Assembly (NCBI GenBank): GCA_020186115.1 | Contig: WSYJ01000001.1 | Coordinates: 62,001-126,000, forward strand | Direction of reading: 5' to 3' | Length of the DNA: 64,000 nucleotides | From: Histomonas meleagridis | Lineage: Eukaryota; Parabasalia; Tritrichomonadida; Dientamoebidae | Shown here: positions 39,059 through 49,174 of the stretch, piece by piece | Position numbering within the stretch: position 1 is the first letter of the stretch | How the letters are laid out: each line of letters begins with the position of its first letter | Translations under genes and position numbers: made by a program | The notes under the pieces: generated by a model | Told to the model about the DNA's origin: nothing | What the model saw: only the letters and a program-made list of their open reading frames with translations | Databases searched by the model: none

Positions 39059-42000
39059 TTATAAAATCATTTTATTATCTTCTTTAAAATCAGATGCAAA
39101 TGGATCTGATTCAATGTTTGATAAATTCATTACAGCAGCAAAAGTATCTTTATTATCAAATCCATTCTGTTCTTCTAAACTTTTTGTTGATTCTAAATCA
39201 TTTAAACGTTTTTTGTTCTTAATTCTAATCAAAAGAAAAATAATTAAAATTATAGTGATAACAACTACAATTGAAACGCATATAGATGCGATTACAATTG
39301 TATTGTTTTTAGATGGAATTGTTTCTGATGGATATAAAATTGTAAAGAAATTGGTATAAAAACTGATATAAAATGAATATTCAATAATAGTATAATCATA
39401 GTATATTAATAATGTTGGAATATAAACACTATTATTGTTTGTAACTGATATCATAAATGAATTTGAAAACGTTGAAATATAGAAAGAAATTATTTGTGTG
39501 AATGATATTGTAAATATTAACGAAAACGTGTTGGAATAATTTAAATTGCTAATAAATATATTGGTTTCATTAAATATAATAGACATTTCAGTATGTAAAA
39601 ATAAGAAAATGTATTTGAATTAGAAAATGTATTTGAGAATGTATTGGATGATGAAAATGTTTGTGTTGGCCATGGATTACATTCATCAATTGTCGTTCCT
39701 TTAGAAATGTATAAGTTACCAAATGTGGAACTTTCATCACTATCAAAATTTATTAATGTCATTACATATGTTGTATTAATTCCAGAAAATGCATTTTCAC
39801 CAATCATAGGAAGGCATTCTCCATAATAATAAATACATTGAAGTTGTGAACATTTATAAAATGCATAAGATCCAATATTTATTACATTTTTACCAATAAA
39901 AACTGTATTTAATGTAGAACAATCATAAAATGATGATTCATTTATTGTTATAACTGAATCAGGAATTTTAATGTTTTTTAATGATGAACATGATTGAAAT
40001 GCTGATTCTCCAATTGTTTCAACACCTTCTTCAATATTAACATTATTTAAGTTAGAACAACCAAAAAATGCTCCTTTACCAATAATTTTAATTGTTCTTG
40101 AAATTGTAATATTAATTAATGCTTCATAATATTGAAATAAATTTTCATTAATAATTGTTATACCATTTGGTATTGAAATTGTTACCTTGCCATAAGGATA
40201 ACAAATAATTTGTGTAATGTTTTTATCATAAACAACTCCATCATTTTTATAATTAGAATATTTCGTATTATTTTCAGATACTTTAATAAATTGAAGATTG
40301 ATACATTGAGAAAATACATTATTTCCAATTGATGCAACTGAAGTTGGTATTGTAATATTAATTAATGAAGAACATTGAGAAAATGCATTATTTCCAATCG
40401 TTGTAACATTTTCACCAATAATAATATTTGCTAAATTAAAACATTGTGAAAATGTATATTCTTGAATAATTAAAACTGAATTTGGAATTGTAATATTAAT
40501 TAATGAAGAACATTGAGAAAATGCATATGATCCAATTGATGTAACTGAATTTGGAATTGTAATATTAATTAATGAAGAACATTGAGAAAATGCATTATTT
40601 CCAATCGTTGTAACATTTTCACCAATAATAATATTCGTTAAATTAAAACATTGTGAAAATGTATATTCTTGAATGATTAAAACTAAATTTGGAATTGTAA
40701 TATTAATTAATGAAGAACATTGAGAAAATGCATTATTTCCAATCGTTGTAACATTTTCACCAATAATAATATTCGTTAAATTAAAACATTGTGAAAATGT
40801 ATATTCTTGAATAATTAAAACTGAATTTGGAATTGTAATATTAATTAATGAAGAACATTGATAAAATGCATATGATTCAATCGATGTAACTGAATTTGGT
40901 ATTGTAATATTAATTAATGAAGAACATTGAGAAAATGCATTATTTCCAATCGTTGTAACATTTTCACCAATAATAATATTCGTTAAATTAAAACATTGTG
41001 AAAATGTATATTCTTGAATGATTAAAACTAAATTTGGAATTGTAATATTAATTAATGAAGAACATTGAGAAAATGCATATGATCCAATTGATGTAACTGA
41101 ATTTGGAATTGTAATATTAATTAATGAAGAACATTGAGAAAATGCATTATTTCCAATCGTTGTAACATTTTCACCAATAATAATATTCGTTAAATTAAAA
41201 CATTGTGAAAATGTATATTCTTGAATGATTAAAACTAAATTTGGAATTGTAATATTAATTAATGAAGAACATTGAGAAAATGCATATGATCCAATCGATG
41301 TAACTAAATTTGGAATTGTAATATTAATTAATGAAGAACATTGAGAAAATGCATTATTTCCAATCGTTGTAACATTTTCACCAATAATAATATTTGCTAA
41401 ATTAAAACATTGTGAAAATGTATATTCTTGAATAATTAAAACTGAATTTGGAATTGTAATATTAATTAATGAAGAACATTGATAAAATGCATATGATTCA
41501 ATCGATGTAACTGAATTTGGTATTGTAATATTAATTAATGAAGAACATTGAGAAAATGCAGATGATTCAATCGTTGTAACTGAATTAGATATTAAAACAT
41601 CAATTAAATTTGAACAGCCTGAAAATGTTTGTGTTGGAATACTTTCAATACCATATAAAATTATAACATGTTTGATATTTTCTTTTGCAATTTTTCCATT
41701 ATTAATCTCATCGATATCAAAAGTATTAACAATTTCTAATATTCCTGTTGTTTCATCAAAAGATTGAAATGAATGAATAAAAAAAATTATGAAAATTAAT
41801 AAAAATATATTGTTTTTATATTTGTTTTTAAAATAAATATTTTTATCAATGAAATATTTTAAAGAACAATATGATTTTTTAAGTATAAAAATTAATATAA
41901 TTATAAAAGATATGAATACATTTGAGAAAAAGAATTTTAAAGAAGGAATAATTAATTTCGAAAAATATCCAAGAAATGTGATAAAAATTGTCGCAATATA

Positions 42001-42207
42001 ATTAAAAATTCGTACAGATAAGATTGAATGTCTTAGATCACAACTTTGCTTAATTAGTGGAATGCAAAGATTATCAATTCTGATATTAATTTTATTATTG
42101 GAAAATAGCAAATTATCTATAGTGTCAACAAACACTGTAAATTTTATAGATTTTGTTGAAATTGACAACAATAATAAGTAAAAAGGATGTTTCATTATTG
42201 GTTGCAT
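39059..42207 (-). CDS. BspA-like leucine-rich repeat surface protein, frameshifted before the membrane anchor
   Basis: The main frame (42207-39541) begins MQPIMKHPFYLL or 12 bases later at MKHPFYLL. It has an extension of about 125 residues with hydrophobic stretches, a signal-like segment (NNIFLLIFIIFFIHSFQSFD), then more than 20 BspA LRRs of 23 residues such as INITIPNSVTSIGSYAFSQC. Many repeats are nearly identical and form a 207-base higher-order array. A Ser/Thr/Asn-rich stalk starts near residue 860. Around a five-A run at 39597-39601 the frame is lost. The next frame (from about 39610 to 39059) encodes the rest of the stalk, one membrane segment (IVIASICVSIVVVITIILII) and an acidic tail. 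With one base corrected it would be a full-length anchored surface protein. Confidence 0.85.
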
Positions 42208-42542
42208 TTGAAAAAAAAAATAAAAATAAAGTTATCAAAATTGATAGAAAAAGATTTTGTAGCATTTTTTTCAATAGTTTACTGATAATTCCCGCAGGAA
42301 GCATACAAAAACAACTTTTTGTTAGTCGTCACATAAATTTTCGGGTGCCCCTGGTATCAGCTTGTTCGGTTATCATCGTCAATCACAAACATTTTTAATA
42401 CAATTTCATGGTTGTGCATAAATAATGAGTGAAATATTTATTCTAATCGAAAATTAACATATTCACAAATCAAGCTCATATCTATTTTTACAAAATTACG
42501 GTTATTCTTATTTTTCACTTCGGTCTTTCTGCCAATTCCATT
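42208..42542. other. Divergent intergenic region
   Basis: About 335 bases between the BspA-like start and the AsnRS gene. It has CGGGTGCCCC at 42342-42351 and an initiator-like TTTTTCACTTCGG at about 42510-42522, about 20 bases before an ATG at 42543. Confidence 0.45.
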
Positions 42543-42721
42543 ATGAAATTTAAAATAAGAAAAAGTTTATTTACTTGTGTACGACGCCAACTTGGGGCAA
42601 ATTTACTTCAGAATCTTCAGCCGCGCCACAAATAGTGGTTGGCCAGAAGGTAAAATTGAAAGGAAGCAAAATTGTCTCTCAAATTCCCATTGAAAATGTT
42701 TTTCACCGACCACACTTTAAT

Positions 42722-44602
42722 ATGGCTTGGGAACTAACGCAGGTTGTTCACACCCTTGAGACAATCACCAAGGAGGATCATGATATCTCAATGGGTTCAG
42801 TCATTCATGTTATTGTACAATGTCTCGATGTTATTGATTATCATCTTCATCCACCTTCAATCTTAAAACCAGCTATGGATTATTTAATCAAGCGTAACAA
42901 AGAACGCATTGAAGAAGTTGGTGATCTTAGACTCGATGAAAAAATCACAGAAGACGAAGCTCTTAATCGTCTTAGAATTCTTTACACAATTCAAAACTAT
43001 ATCATCACCCCATTCACACCATTCAATTCCTATTCTCAGGAAGTACCTCGTACTGATGCCAATATCAAGATATTCAAAGATGCATATGAGAAGACACATG
43101 CTCTCTTAGAACCACCAACACCCTCTGCTAAGAAAGCTGCCAACAAGAATCTCCAACGTGTACTTAAGAGTGCCAAATCCCGCAAAGCACAAGCTGAGAA
43201 GAAAGCAGAAGAAGAAAAGAAGGCCGCTGAAAAGCTCGCTAGCGACATTGAGAAAGCCAAGAGTCTTAATGTCAAAGAAGATGAATCACTTCCAGCTGCT
43301 ACAACCAAGAAGATCAAATACATCAAATCCGATGATGGCCGTGTTCGTGTCTTTGGTTGGGTCCATCGTCTTCGTAAGCAAGGCCAACTTATGTTTATCA
43401 TTGTTCGTGATGGCACAGGCTTCCTTCAAGTTGTCATTCAAGGCGTCCTTACACAAACCGTTGATGCCTTAACAATCCATGAAGAGTCATCCCTTATGGT
43501 TGTTGGCGCAGTTCATCCAGATGAGCGTGCACCAAATGGCATTGAACTTACAGCTGATTATTGGGAGATGATTGGCAATGCACCCGCCGACTTCCAAAGC
43601 ATTGTATCCAAAGATTCGTCGCCAGAAATCTTACTCAACCAACGCCATTTAGTTTTACGTGGTGAAAATGCCGCCGCCATTATTCATTTCCGCGATCACT
43701 TAGCCCGCGAAATCCGTGCTCATTTCTTTGCGCACGATGTCAACGAAGTCATTTGCCCAAGTTTAGTTCAGACTCAATGCGAAGGAGGCGCCACATTGTT
43801 CTCACTCGATTACTATGGCGAGCCAGCATACTTAACACAGTCATCACAGCTCTATCTCGAGACATGCTTGTCATCCATTGGCGATGTCTTTTGCATCCAG
43901 CCATCATTCAGAGCAGAGAAATCGAAGACTCCACGTCACTTAGCGGAGTTCACACACATCGAAGCCGAGTACGGCTTCATCAATTTTGACGACTTAATGA
44001 ATCGTATTGAGGATTTAGTTGTCGACGTCATTGACAAATTAGTCAATGGACCAATGGGCGCAATCATTAAGAAGAGGAATCCAAACTTCAAAGCGCCGAA
44101 GCATCCATTCAAGCGCATTACATACATTGATGCGATCAAGTATTGCAACGACCATAAGATATTGAAGGATCCCGAAAATCCGGACTTACTCTTCGAGTAC
44201 GGCGATGACATCCCAGAGTTAGCCGAAAGGACTATGGTCGATATGATTGGCGAGCCGACATTCATGACTTGCTTCCCAGCCGAAATGAAGGCATTCTACA
44301 TGAAGAAGTGCAAGGATGATAAGAGGCTGACCGAGTCATGCGACTTGTTGGTGCCAGGCGTTGGAGAAGTCGTGGGTGGATCAATGAGGATTGACGACAC
44401 GGAGGAACTGTTGAAGGCTTACGAAGCAAACGAACTGAACCCAGAGCCTTACTATTGGTACGTCGACCAAAGAAGATACGGAACTTGCCCACACGGAGGA
44501 TTCGGTTTGGGTACCGAAAGATTGGTGAGATGGATATTGGACATACCACACATTAGAGACACTTGCTTGTACCCAAGGCTGATGGGAAGGTGCACACCTT
44601 AA
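42722..44602 (+). CDS. NARS: Asparaginyl-tRNA synthetase with N-terminal extension; 5' end uncertain
   Basis: A class II synthetase. A helical N-terminal extension with a Lys/Ala/Glu-rich linker is followed by an OB-fold anticodon domain (VRVFGWVHRLRKQGQLMFII), then motif 2 (FRAEKSKTPRHLAEFTHIEA) and motif 3 (GFGLGTERLVRWIL). Eukaryotic AsnRS charges tRNA-Asn in the cytosol. The first in-frame ATG is 42722. However, the frame is open and coding-like back to about 42555 (CTTPTWGKFTSESS) without ATG, while an ATG at 42543 after an initiator-like element is one base out of frame. A single-base deletion in the A run at 42560-42564 would join them. The last 300 bases use notably different Leu and Arg codons. 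Confidence 0.9.
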   Translation: MAWELTQVVHTLETITKEDHDISMGSVIHVIVQCLDVIDYHLHPPSILKPAMDYLIKRNKERIEEVGDLRLDEKITEDEALNRLRILYTIQNYIITPFTPFNSYSQEVPRTDANIKIFKDAYEKTHALLEPPTPSAKKAANKNLQRVLKSAKSRKAQAEKKAEEEKKAAEKLASDIEKAKSLNVKEDESLPAATTKKIKYIKSDDGRVRVFGWVHRLRKQGQLMFIIVRDGTGFLQVVIQGVLTQTVDALTIHEESSLMVVGAVHPDERAPNGIELTADYWEMIGNAPADFQSIVSKDSSPEILLNQRHLVLRGENAAAIIHFRDHLAREIRAHFFAHDVNEVICPSLVQTQCEGGATLFSLDYYGEPAYLTQSSQLYLETCLSSIGDVFCIQPSFRAEKSKTPRHLAEFTHIEAEYGFINFDDLMNRIEDLVVDVIDKLVNGPMGAIIKKRNPNFKAPKHPFKRITYIDAIKYCNDHKILKDPENPDLLFEYGDDIPELAERTMVDMIGEPTFMTCFPAEMKAFYMKKCKDDKRLTESCDLLVPGVGEVVGGSMRIDDTEELLKAYEANELNPEPYYWYVDQRRYGTCPHGGFGLGTERLVRWILDIPHIRDTCLYPRLMGRCTP

Positions 44603-44954
44603 ATAAAGTAAAGAAAACGTGCAAAATGTAATTTTTGTATGAAGAGCTCTGTATAATTGTTACGTCACCTATTTCTGAAGAAATCCATCGGCATTGTGAT
44701 GAACAAACAATGTAAAAGGAGTGTGACATAATAGAACAGATAGTTCAAGGTAAAAATAATAGTGAAACATGTATATAAAACTATAAACATTTTGAATGAT
44801 AAATAAATTAAAAGATGTTTGCTATTAAAATTATCATCAAATGATATTGCTGATTGAGCAATATTTTCTTCGTTCAGATTAAAAATAATGTTTATTATAG
44901 ATGTTATATTTGGAGTTTATTTTGCAATTTTTGGTTTGCTTCTAAACATACGCC
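44603..44954. other. Intergenic region
   Basis: About 350 AT-rich bases between AsnRS and the actin-related gene. The last 70 read as MFIIDVIFGVYFAIFGLLLN in a different frame from the downstream gene, which I do not count as coding. Confidence 0.4.
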
Positions 44955-46031
44955 ATGAAGTCTGGATTATCAGGAGATGAATATCCCTCTATCTATGAAT
45001 GCTCAATGATTTGTTATCCAAAATGCGAAAAAGATATAAAATTGCACGGTTCATTTTATGTTGGTAATGGGAATATAAATGAATTAAGCAAGATTGTTAA
45101 CCCAATCGAGCATGGTGCCATCAAAAATTGGGACGACATGGAAATAATCTGGGATCATATTTTTAAAGAAATGTCTTTATCCCATGAATTCCCAATGAAA
45201 TCAGTACTCCTCATCGATAGCCTTTTAGATCCTAAGATTAACAGAGGTAAAATGTCCGAGATCATGTTTGAAAAATATAATTTCCAATACTTTTACTCAG
45301 GAAATCAATGTCCTTTTGCCCTCTATAGCGAAGCTCGCCCTACGGGTCTTTCTATTAACATTGGTGAGGGCACTACACAAATTGTTCCAATGAGTGAAGG
45401 AACGCCAATTTTACAAGCCATCTTTGAACTCAACATTTCCGGCATTGACATCAAAGAAATGCTTAAAAATTTTCTTTCCGATAGAGGTTATTCTTTTAAT
45501 GATCTGACTAATTCCACAATTGATTCCATTTTGCGACTTACGTCATATGTTGCTACTGACTATGATTCTGAACTTATTAAAGCAAGAACAAGTCATGATT
45601 GCGACATCACAATACATATTGATGAAACACAAGAAATTACTCTTTCATATGAAAGGTTTTGTTGTTATGAACAAATATTCAGAAGACAAATAAATGGATT
45701 TAACGAAAAGGGAATTGTTGACATTTTATATGATTCGATCATGAACATAGATAAAGAAATAAGAAATTTTATCTGTTGGAACATTTCTTTGCATGGCGGA
45801 TCATCAATTGTGGATGGTTTGCCAAAGAGAATTTGGTACGAGTTAAAAAAGAAGTTGAAAAAAGAAAACATTAATCCAATGCTTAGGTTTTTACCTGGGA
45901 GAGAAACATCAAGCTGGCGTGGTGCATCTATTGTTACGTCTGTGGATCGGGTTTACGAGCAAATGTGTATAAGAAAAAAAGAGTATGATGAATATGGAAT
46001 ATCTCTTGTATTAAATAAATGTTTTTGTTAA
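44955..46031 (+). CDS. Divergent actin-related protein lacking the first phosphate loop
   Basis: 358 residues from MKSGLSGDEYPS. This aligns with actin just after the DNGSG hairpin (CKAGFAGDDAPRAVFPS), so the first nucleotide-binding loop is missing from the annotated frame, and an in-frame stop lies just upstream. The second phosphate loop (GLSINIGEGTTQIVPMSEG) and the adenosine motif (ISLHGGSSIVDGLPKRIWYE) are recognisable. Actin subdomain 3 patterns run to the end (RETSSWRGASIV in place of RKYSVWIGGSIL). It is too divergent to name an Arp class. The missing N-terminus may be lost, be encoded by an upstream exon, or be hidden by a frameshift. Confidence 0.75.
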   Translation: MKSGLSGDEYPSIYECSMICYPKCEKDIKLHGSFYVGNGNINELSKIVNPIEHGAIKNWDDMEIIWDHIFKEMSLSHEFPMKSVLLIDSLLDPKINRGKMSEIMFEKYNFQYFYSGNQCPFALYSEARPTGLSINIGEGTTQIVPMSEGTPILQAIFELNISGIDIKEMLKNFLSDRGYSFNDLTNSTIDSILRLTSYVATDYDSELIKARTSHDCDITIHIDETQEITLSYERFCCYEQIFRRQINGFNEKGIVDILYDSIMNIDKEIRNFICWNISLHGGSSIVDGLPKRIWYELKKKLKKENINPMLRFLPGRETSSWRGASIVTSVDRVYEQMCIRKKEYDEYGISLVLNKCFC

Positions 46032-46394
46032 ATTCAATGTGATTTGTAAGGAAATGTAATAACTTTAAGATATTCAGGGTGGATTTTTGCGTCAAAACAG
46101 AATTTATACTCCAAAACGATCAAAACAAGGCAATTGATGTTTATTAAGACTGATGTCCGTGCTTGGATTGACTTTCACATATATGATATAGCATTCAGAT
46201 CTCGTTTTGAATCGAAAAAGTAGCTCTACAAAATTTTGTAAACGTAACAAAGCAATAATATAATTTTGTCTTCGAAGACATAATAAACGGTCGTTTCGGA
46301 TGCTTTCATAAGTATTGTATTAAATATTTAAAATAATTTCCAAATATTATTTTGAAATTTCAAATTATTAAAATAAATATTATCTTTTTATTTG
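46032..46394. other. Intergenic region
   Basis: About 360 bases after the actin-related gene. No feature is seen. Confidence 0.4.
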
Positions 46395-47170
46395 AAAACG
46401 TATTCATCAAGTTCATTATTTCCTGATTCCGATGTATTTAAATACCATTATATTGTGCGGAATTGAATGATCTTTAAAAAAATAATCAACCAAAAAAATA
46501 TTTCCAATAAATGCTGCTTCATTAATGATCTCATCATTGATTTTCATTCCTTATTTAAGTAAAAATGAAAATATTTCATAATAATGATATAAAATACATT
46601 TAACTCCTAATTCTTCTAAATTATTAATTTCTTTTAATTTATTATCATAAAAATATTTAAAGAAATCATTTCGGTGATATTCAATTGCTATTTCATATGA
46701 TTTTTCAAATGATGAATGATTTTGTTCGCATAAATGTATGATTTCTACATTCCCACATGCAACTGCATTTTTACATGTTCAAATTTTGCAGTGTTAATAA
46801 GTAAACACTTGTAACATTAAATAGAACCAAAAAACTCTGAATAATCAATCAATGGAACATATTCCCTATTAACAAATGAGCATTTTTCATAAACCGATGT
46901 TTCAATCATTTGGTTAAAATCAAAATCACTTTGAGATGATATATTTTGAAGTTTTTCTATTCTTCACAATTTTGCTTCAAACAATCAATAATTCTCTATA
47001 TATTGAAGTGAAAATAAACTTGGAAAATAATTTTTTTCTTCTTTTTACACACACAATTTTGAATACGACAACAATTTTCATAATCTTTATAAAATTTATT
47101 TAGCTTGTCTTCAATTTTTTTACAAATATTACGAAAATTTGTATATTATTAGATTGCTTTTTAGTAAAAT
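46395..47170 (-). pseudogene. DUF3447 relic
   Basis: Minus-strand pieces of the DUF3447 family occur in several frames: SYEIAIEYHRNDFFKYF-like, EIIHLCEQNHSSFEKSYE-like, and GMKINDEIINEAAFIGNIF near the 3' end. Stops and frameshifts separate them. It lies directly downstream of another DUF3447 locus on the same strand, so it is likely an older tandem copy. Confidence 0.55.
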
Positions 47171-47193
47171 TTGGAAACTTCAGTAAAAATGGG

Positions 47194-47742
47194 TCACCCA
47201 TTTGTCCCCGTTTCACAAAGTATTTGTTTTATTTCCCTGAAACCTAAATGTTGCGCAATTTTAAGAGCTGTTTGAAATTATTGAAACATATTCCAAATTA
47301 TTAAAACATATTATAAATTATTAAAACATATTCCAAATAATCAAAAAATATTTCAAATTATTAAAACATATTTTAAATTATTCAAATGAATATTTTTTGC
47401 ATTAACATCAATTCCTTTATCTATAAGTAATTTAACTATTTCTATATTATTATTTCTAACTGCTATATGAAGTGCTGTGTCAAATTATTAAAACATATTT
47501 CAAATTGTTAAAACATATTACAAATTATTAAAACAAATTCTAAATTATTAAAACATATTATAAATTATTAAAATGAATAGTTTTTGCATTAACATCGATT
47601 CCTTCTTTATCTAAAAGTAATTTTACTATTTCTATATTATTATTTCTAACTGCTATATGGAGTGCTGTTTCAATTTATTATAACATATTCCAAATTATTA
47701 AAACATGTTCTAAATTATTAAAACATACTATAAATTATTAAA
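47194..47742 (-). repeat. Three split ankyrin modules with 20-base-periodic spacers
   Basis: After the DUF3447 frame that ends at 47728, three ankyrin blocks follow on the minus strand: 47668-47573 (32 codons), 47478-47386 (31 codons) and 47271-47194, which ends in its own stop. All start T-A-L and read e.g. TALHIAVRNNNIEIVKLL. The spacers are 74 (47669-47742), 94 (47479-47572) and 114 bases (47272-47385). They consist of a 20-base unit, roughly TTTAATAATTTGGAATATGT, in tandem. The lengths equal 14+20n. The spacers contain many stops and differ modulo 3, yet the blocks keep one codon register. Confidence 0.75.
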
Positions 47743-48890
47743 ATGAATATTCTTTGCATTAACATAAATTCCTTCTTTATCTAAAAGTAATTTTACTATT
47801 TCTATATTTCCTGATTTAACTAAATATGGTAAAATTTCATTTGGAATTTGTTGACTTTCTATATCACTTTCTATTAAAAATGTATTTCCTTTTGATGCTA
47901 TTTTTTCTATAATTTCATTATTCATTTTCATTCCTTCTTTTTCTAAAAACATGAAAATTTCATAATTATTAAATTTTATACATTTTTTCCCAAGATAAAT
48001 CAAATTTGAAGATGAAAAATTTCCAATTTTATTTTCATAAAGATAATGAAAAATTTCATTTCGATGAAATTCTATTGCTGTTTCATATGCTTCTGTAAAT
48101 GATGAATTATTTTGTTCACATAAATGAATAATTTCTAAGTTTCCACCTGCAATTGCATATTTAGATGTATTTATAATATCCGAATTATTTAATAACAAAT
48201 ATTTAAAACATTTAATCGAACCAAAAAATGCACAATAATCAATTAATGTAACATTTTCAGTATTAATAAATGAACATCTTTCATAAAGTGATGGCTTAAT
48301 TATTTGTTTAAAGTCAAATTTATTATGTGACGATATTTCTTGAAGCTTTTCTAAATCATCATTTCGAAGTACTTTCGTAATTTCTAATGGATTAACTCCT
48401 TCGTTTACATATTTCATATGAAGCTTCCAGTCATCTTTTGATAGTTCGTCAAGTGCTGAGATGAATTCTTCAAAAAATTGTGGTCTTGGATATTTGTACT
48501 TAAAATAATTTATTTCTTCTTTTGTTTTATATTGAGAAAAATATAATGTGTTCATGTTCTTTACTGAAGATGGTTCAAGTATTTCTTCTTCGATAATCTT
48601 TTCAAGAAGGAAATATGATTCTTGCTTTTCTGTTCCAAGTAAATGTTTACATGTTTACAAAATATGTTCACAAGATCAGCTTCAGTTTCAATTTTGTTTT
48701 TATCTTTTTCATCTTCTTTTTCTTTCAACGTTAATAAATATTTAATATATATATTTTCATTATGAGGTTGAGAAACAAAAGATGAATATATAAGTCTGGA
48801 AACAATATGGTTAAATGTACATGGTAGTCTATCAACAAATAAATTAATTGTTGCTTGAACTGATGTTTTAAAATTTTTTTCATTGAGATT
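47743..48890 (-). pseudogene. DUF3447/ankyrin locus, start missing and 8-base duplication
   Basis: The frame 48555-47728 carries the DUF3447 core (MKYVNEGVNPLEITKVLRND, KPSLYERCSF, LIDYCAFFGSIKCFKYLL, AIAGGNLEIIHLCEQN) and the first ankyrin unit (SGNIEIVKLLLDKEGIYVNA). The N-terminal third lies upstream in another frame (FKTSVQATINLFVDRLPCTF and onward). The two are separated by an exact tandem duplication of eight bases (ATGTTTAC twice, 48643-48658). The N-terminal frame has no ATG before it runs into the opposite-strand small gene at 48896. With the duplication removed the family sequence is continuous (IFCKHLLGTEKQESYFLLEK). Confidence 0.7.
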
Positions 48891-48895
48891 AAAGA

Positions 48896-49165
48896 ATGGA
48901 TTCTAATGATTTCGAGAGTTCCATCAAGGTGCAGCTAGGGTACCCTATCGTTTTGCGACGGTTTTCGGGTACTCAGCGTTTTCATAACACATTTTTTAAA
49001 AATTTTGAAACAACAAAGAGATTGAAAGAAAATGGAAAAATAGATAAACATAAAACTCGAAAAGATTTTCTTGTTGATTGTGTCCTTATCGGATACACCT
49101 TTTTCACTATTACTCTATCGGTATTTTGGGGCTACCTCATATTCAAAAACATTACTTGCAATTAA
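48896..49165 (+). CDS. Small hypothetical membrane protein
   Basis: 89 residues: MDSNDFESSIKVQLGYPIVL at the N-terminus, a basic stretch (TTKRLKENGKIDKHKTRKD) and one C-terminal membrane segment (CVLIGYTFFTITLSVFWGYL). I do not recognise it. Composition around its first 150 bases is less AT-rich than its neighbours. It sits where two DUF3447 loci face each other and could be a real small tail-anchored protein or a breakpoint by-product. A palindromic AGGGTACCCT lies inside the frame at about 48938-48947. Confidence 0.4.
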   Translation: MDSNDFESSIKVQLGYPIVLRRFSGTQRFHNTFFKNFETTKRLKENGKIDKHKTRKDFLVDCVLIGYTFFTITLSVFWGYLIFKNITCN

Positions 49166-49174
49166 AAAGTATTA

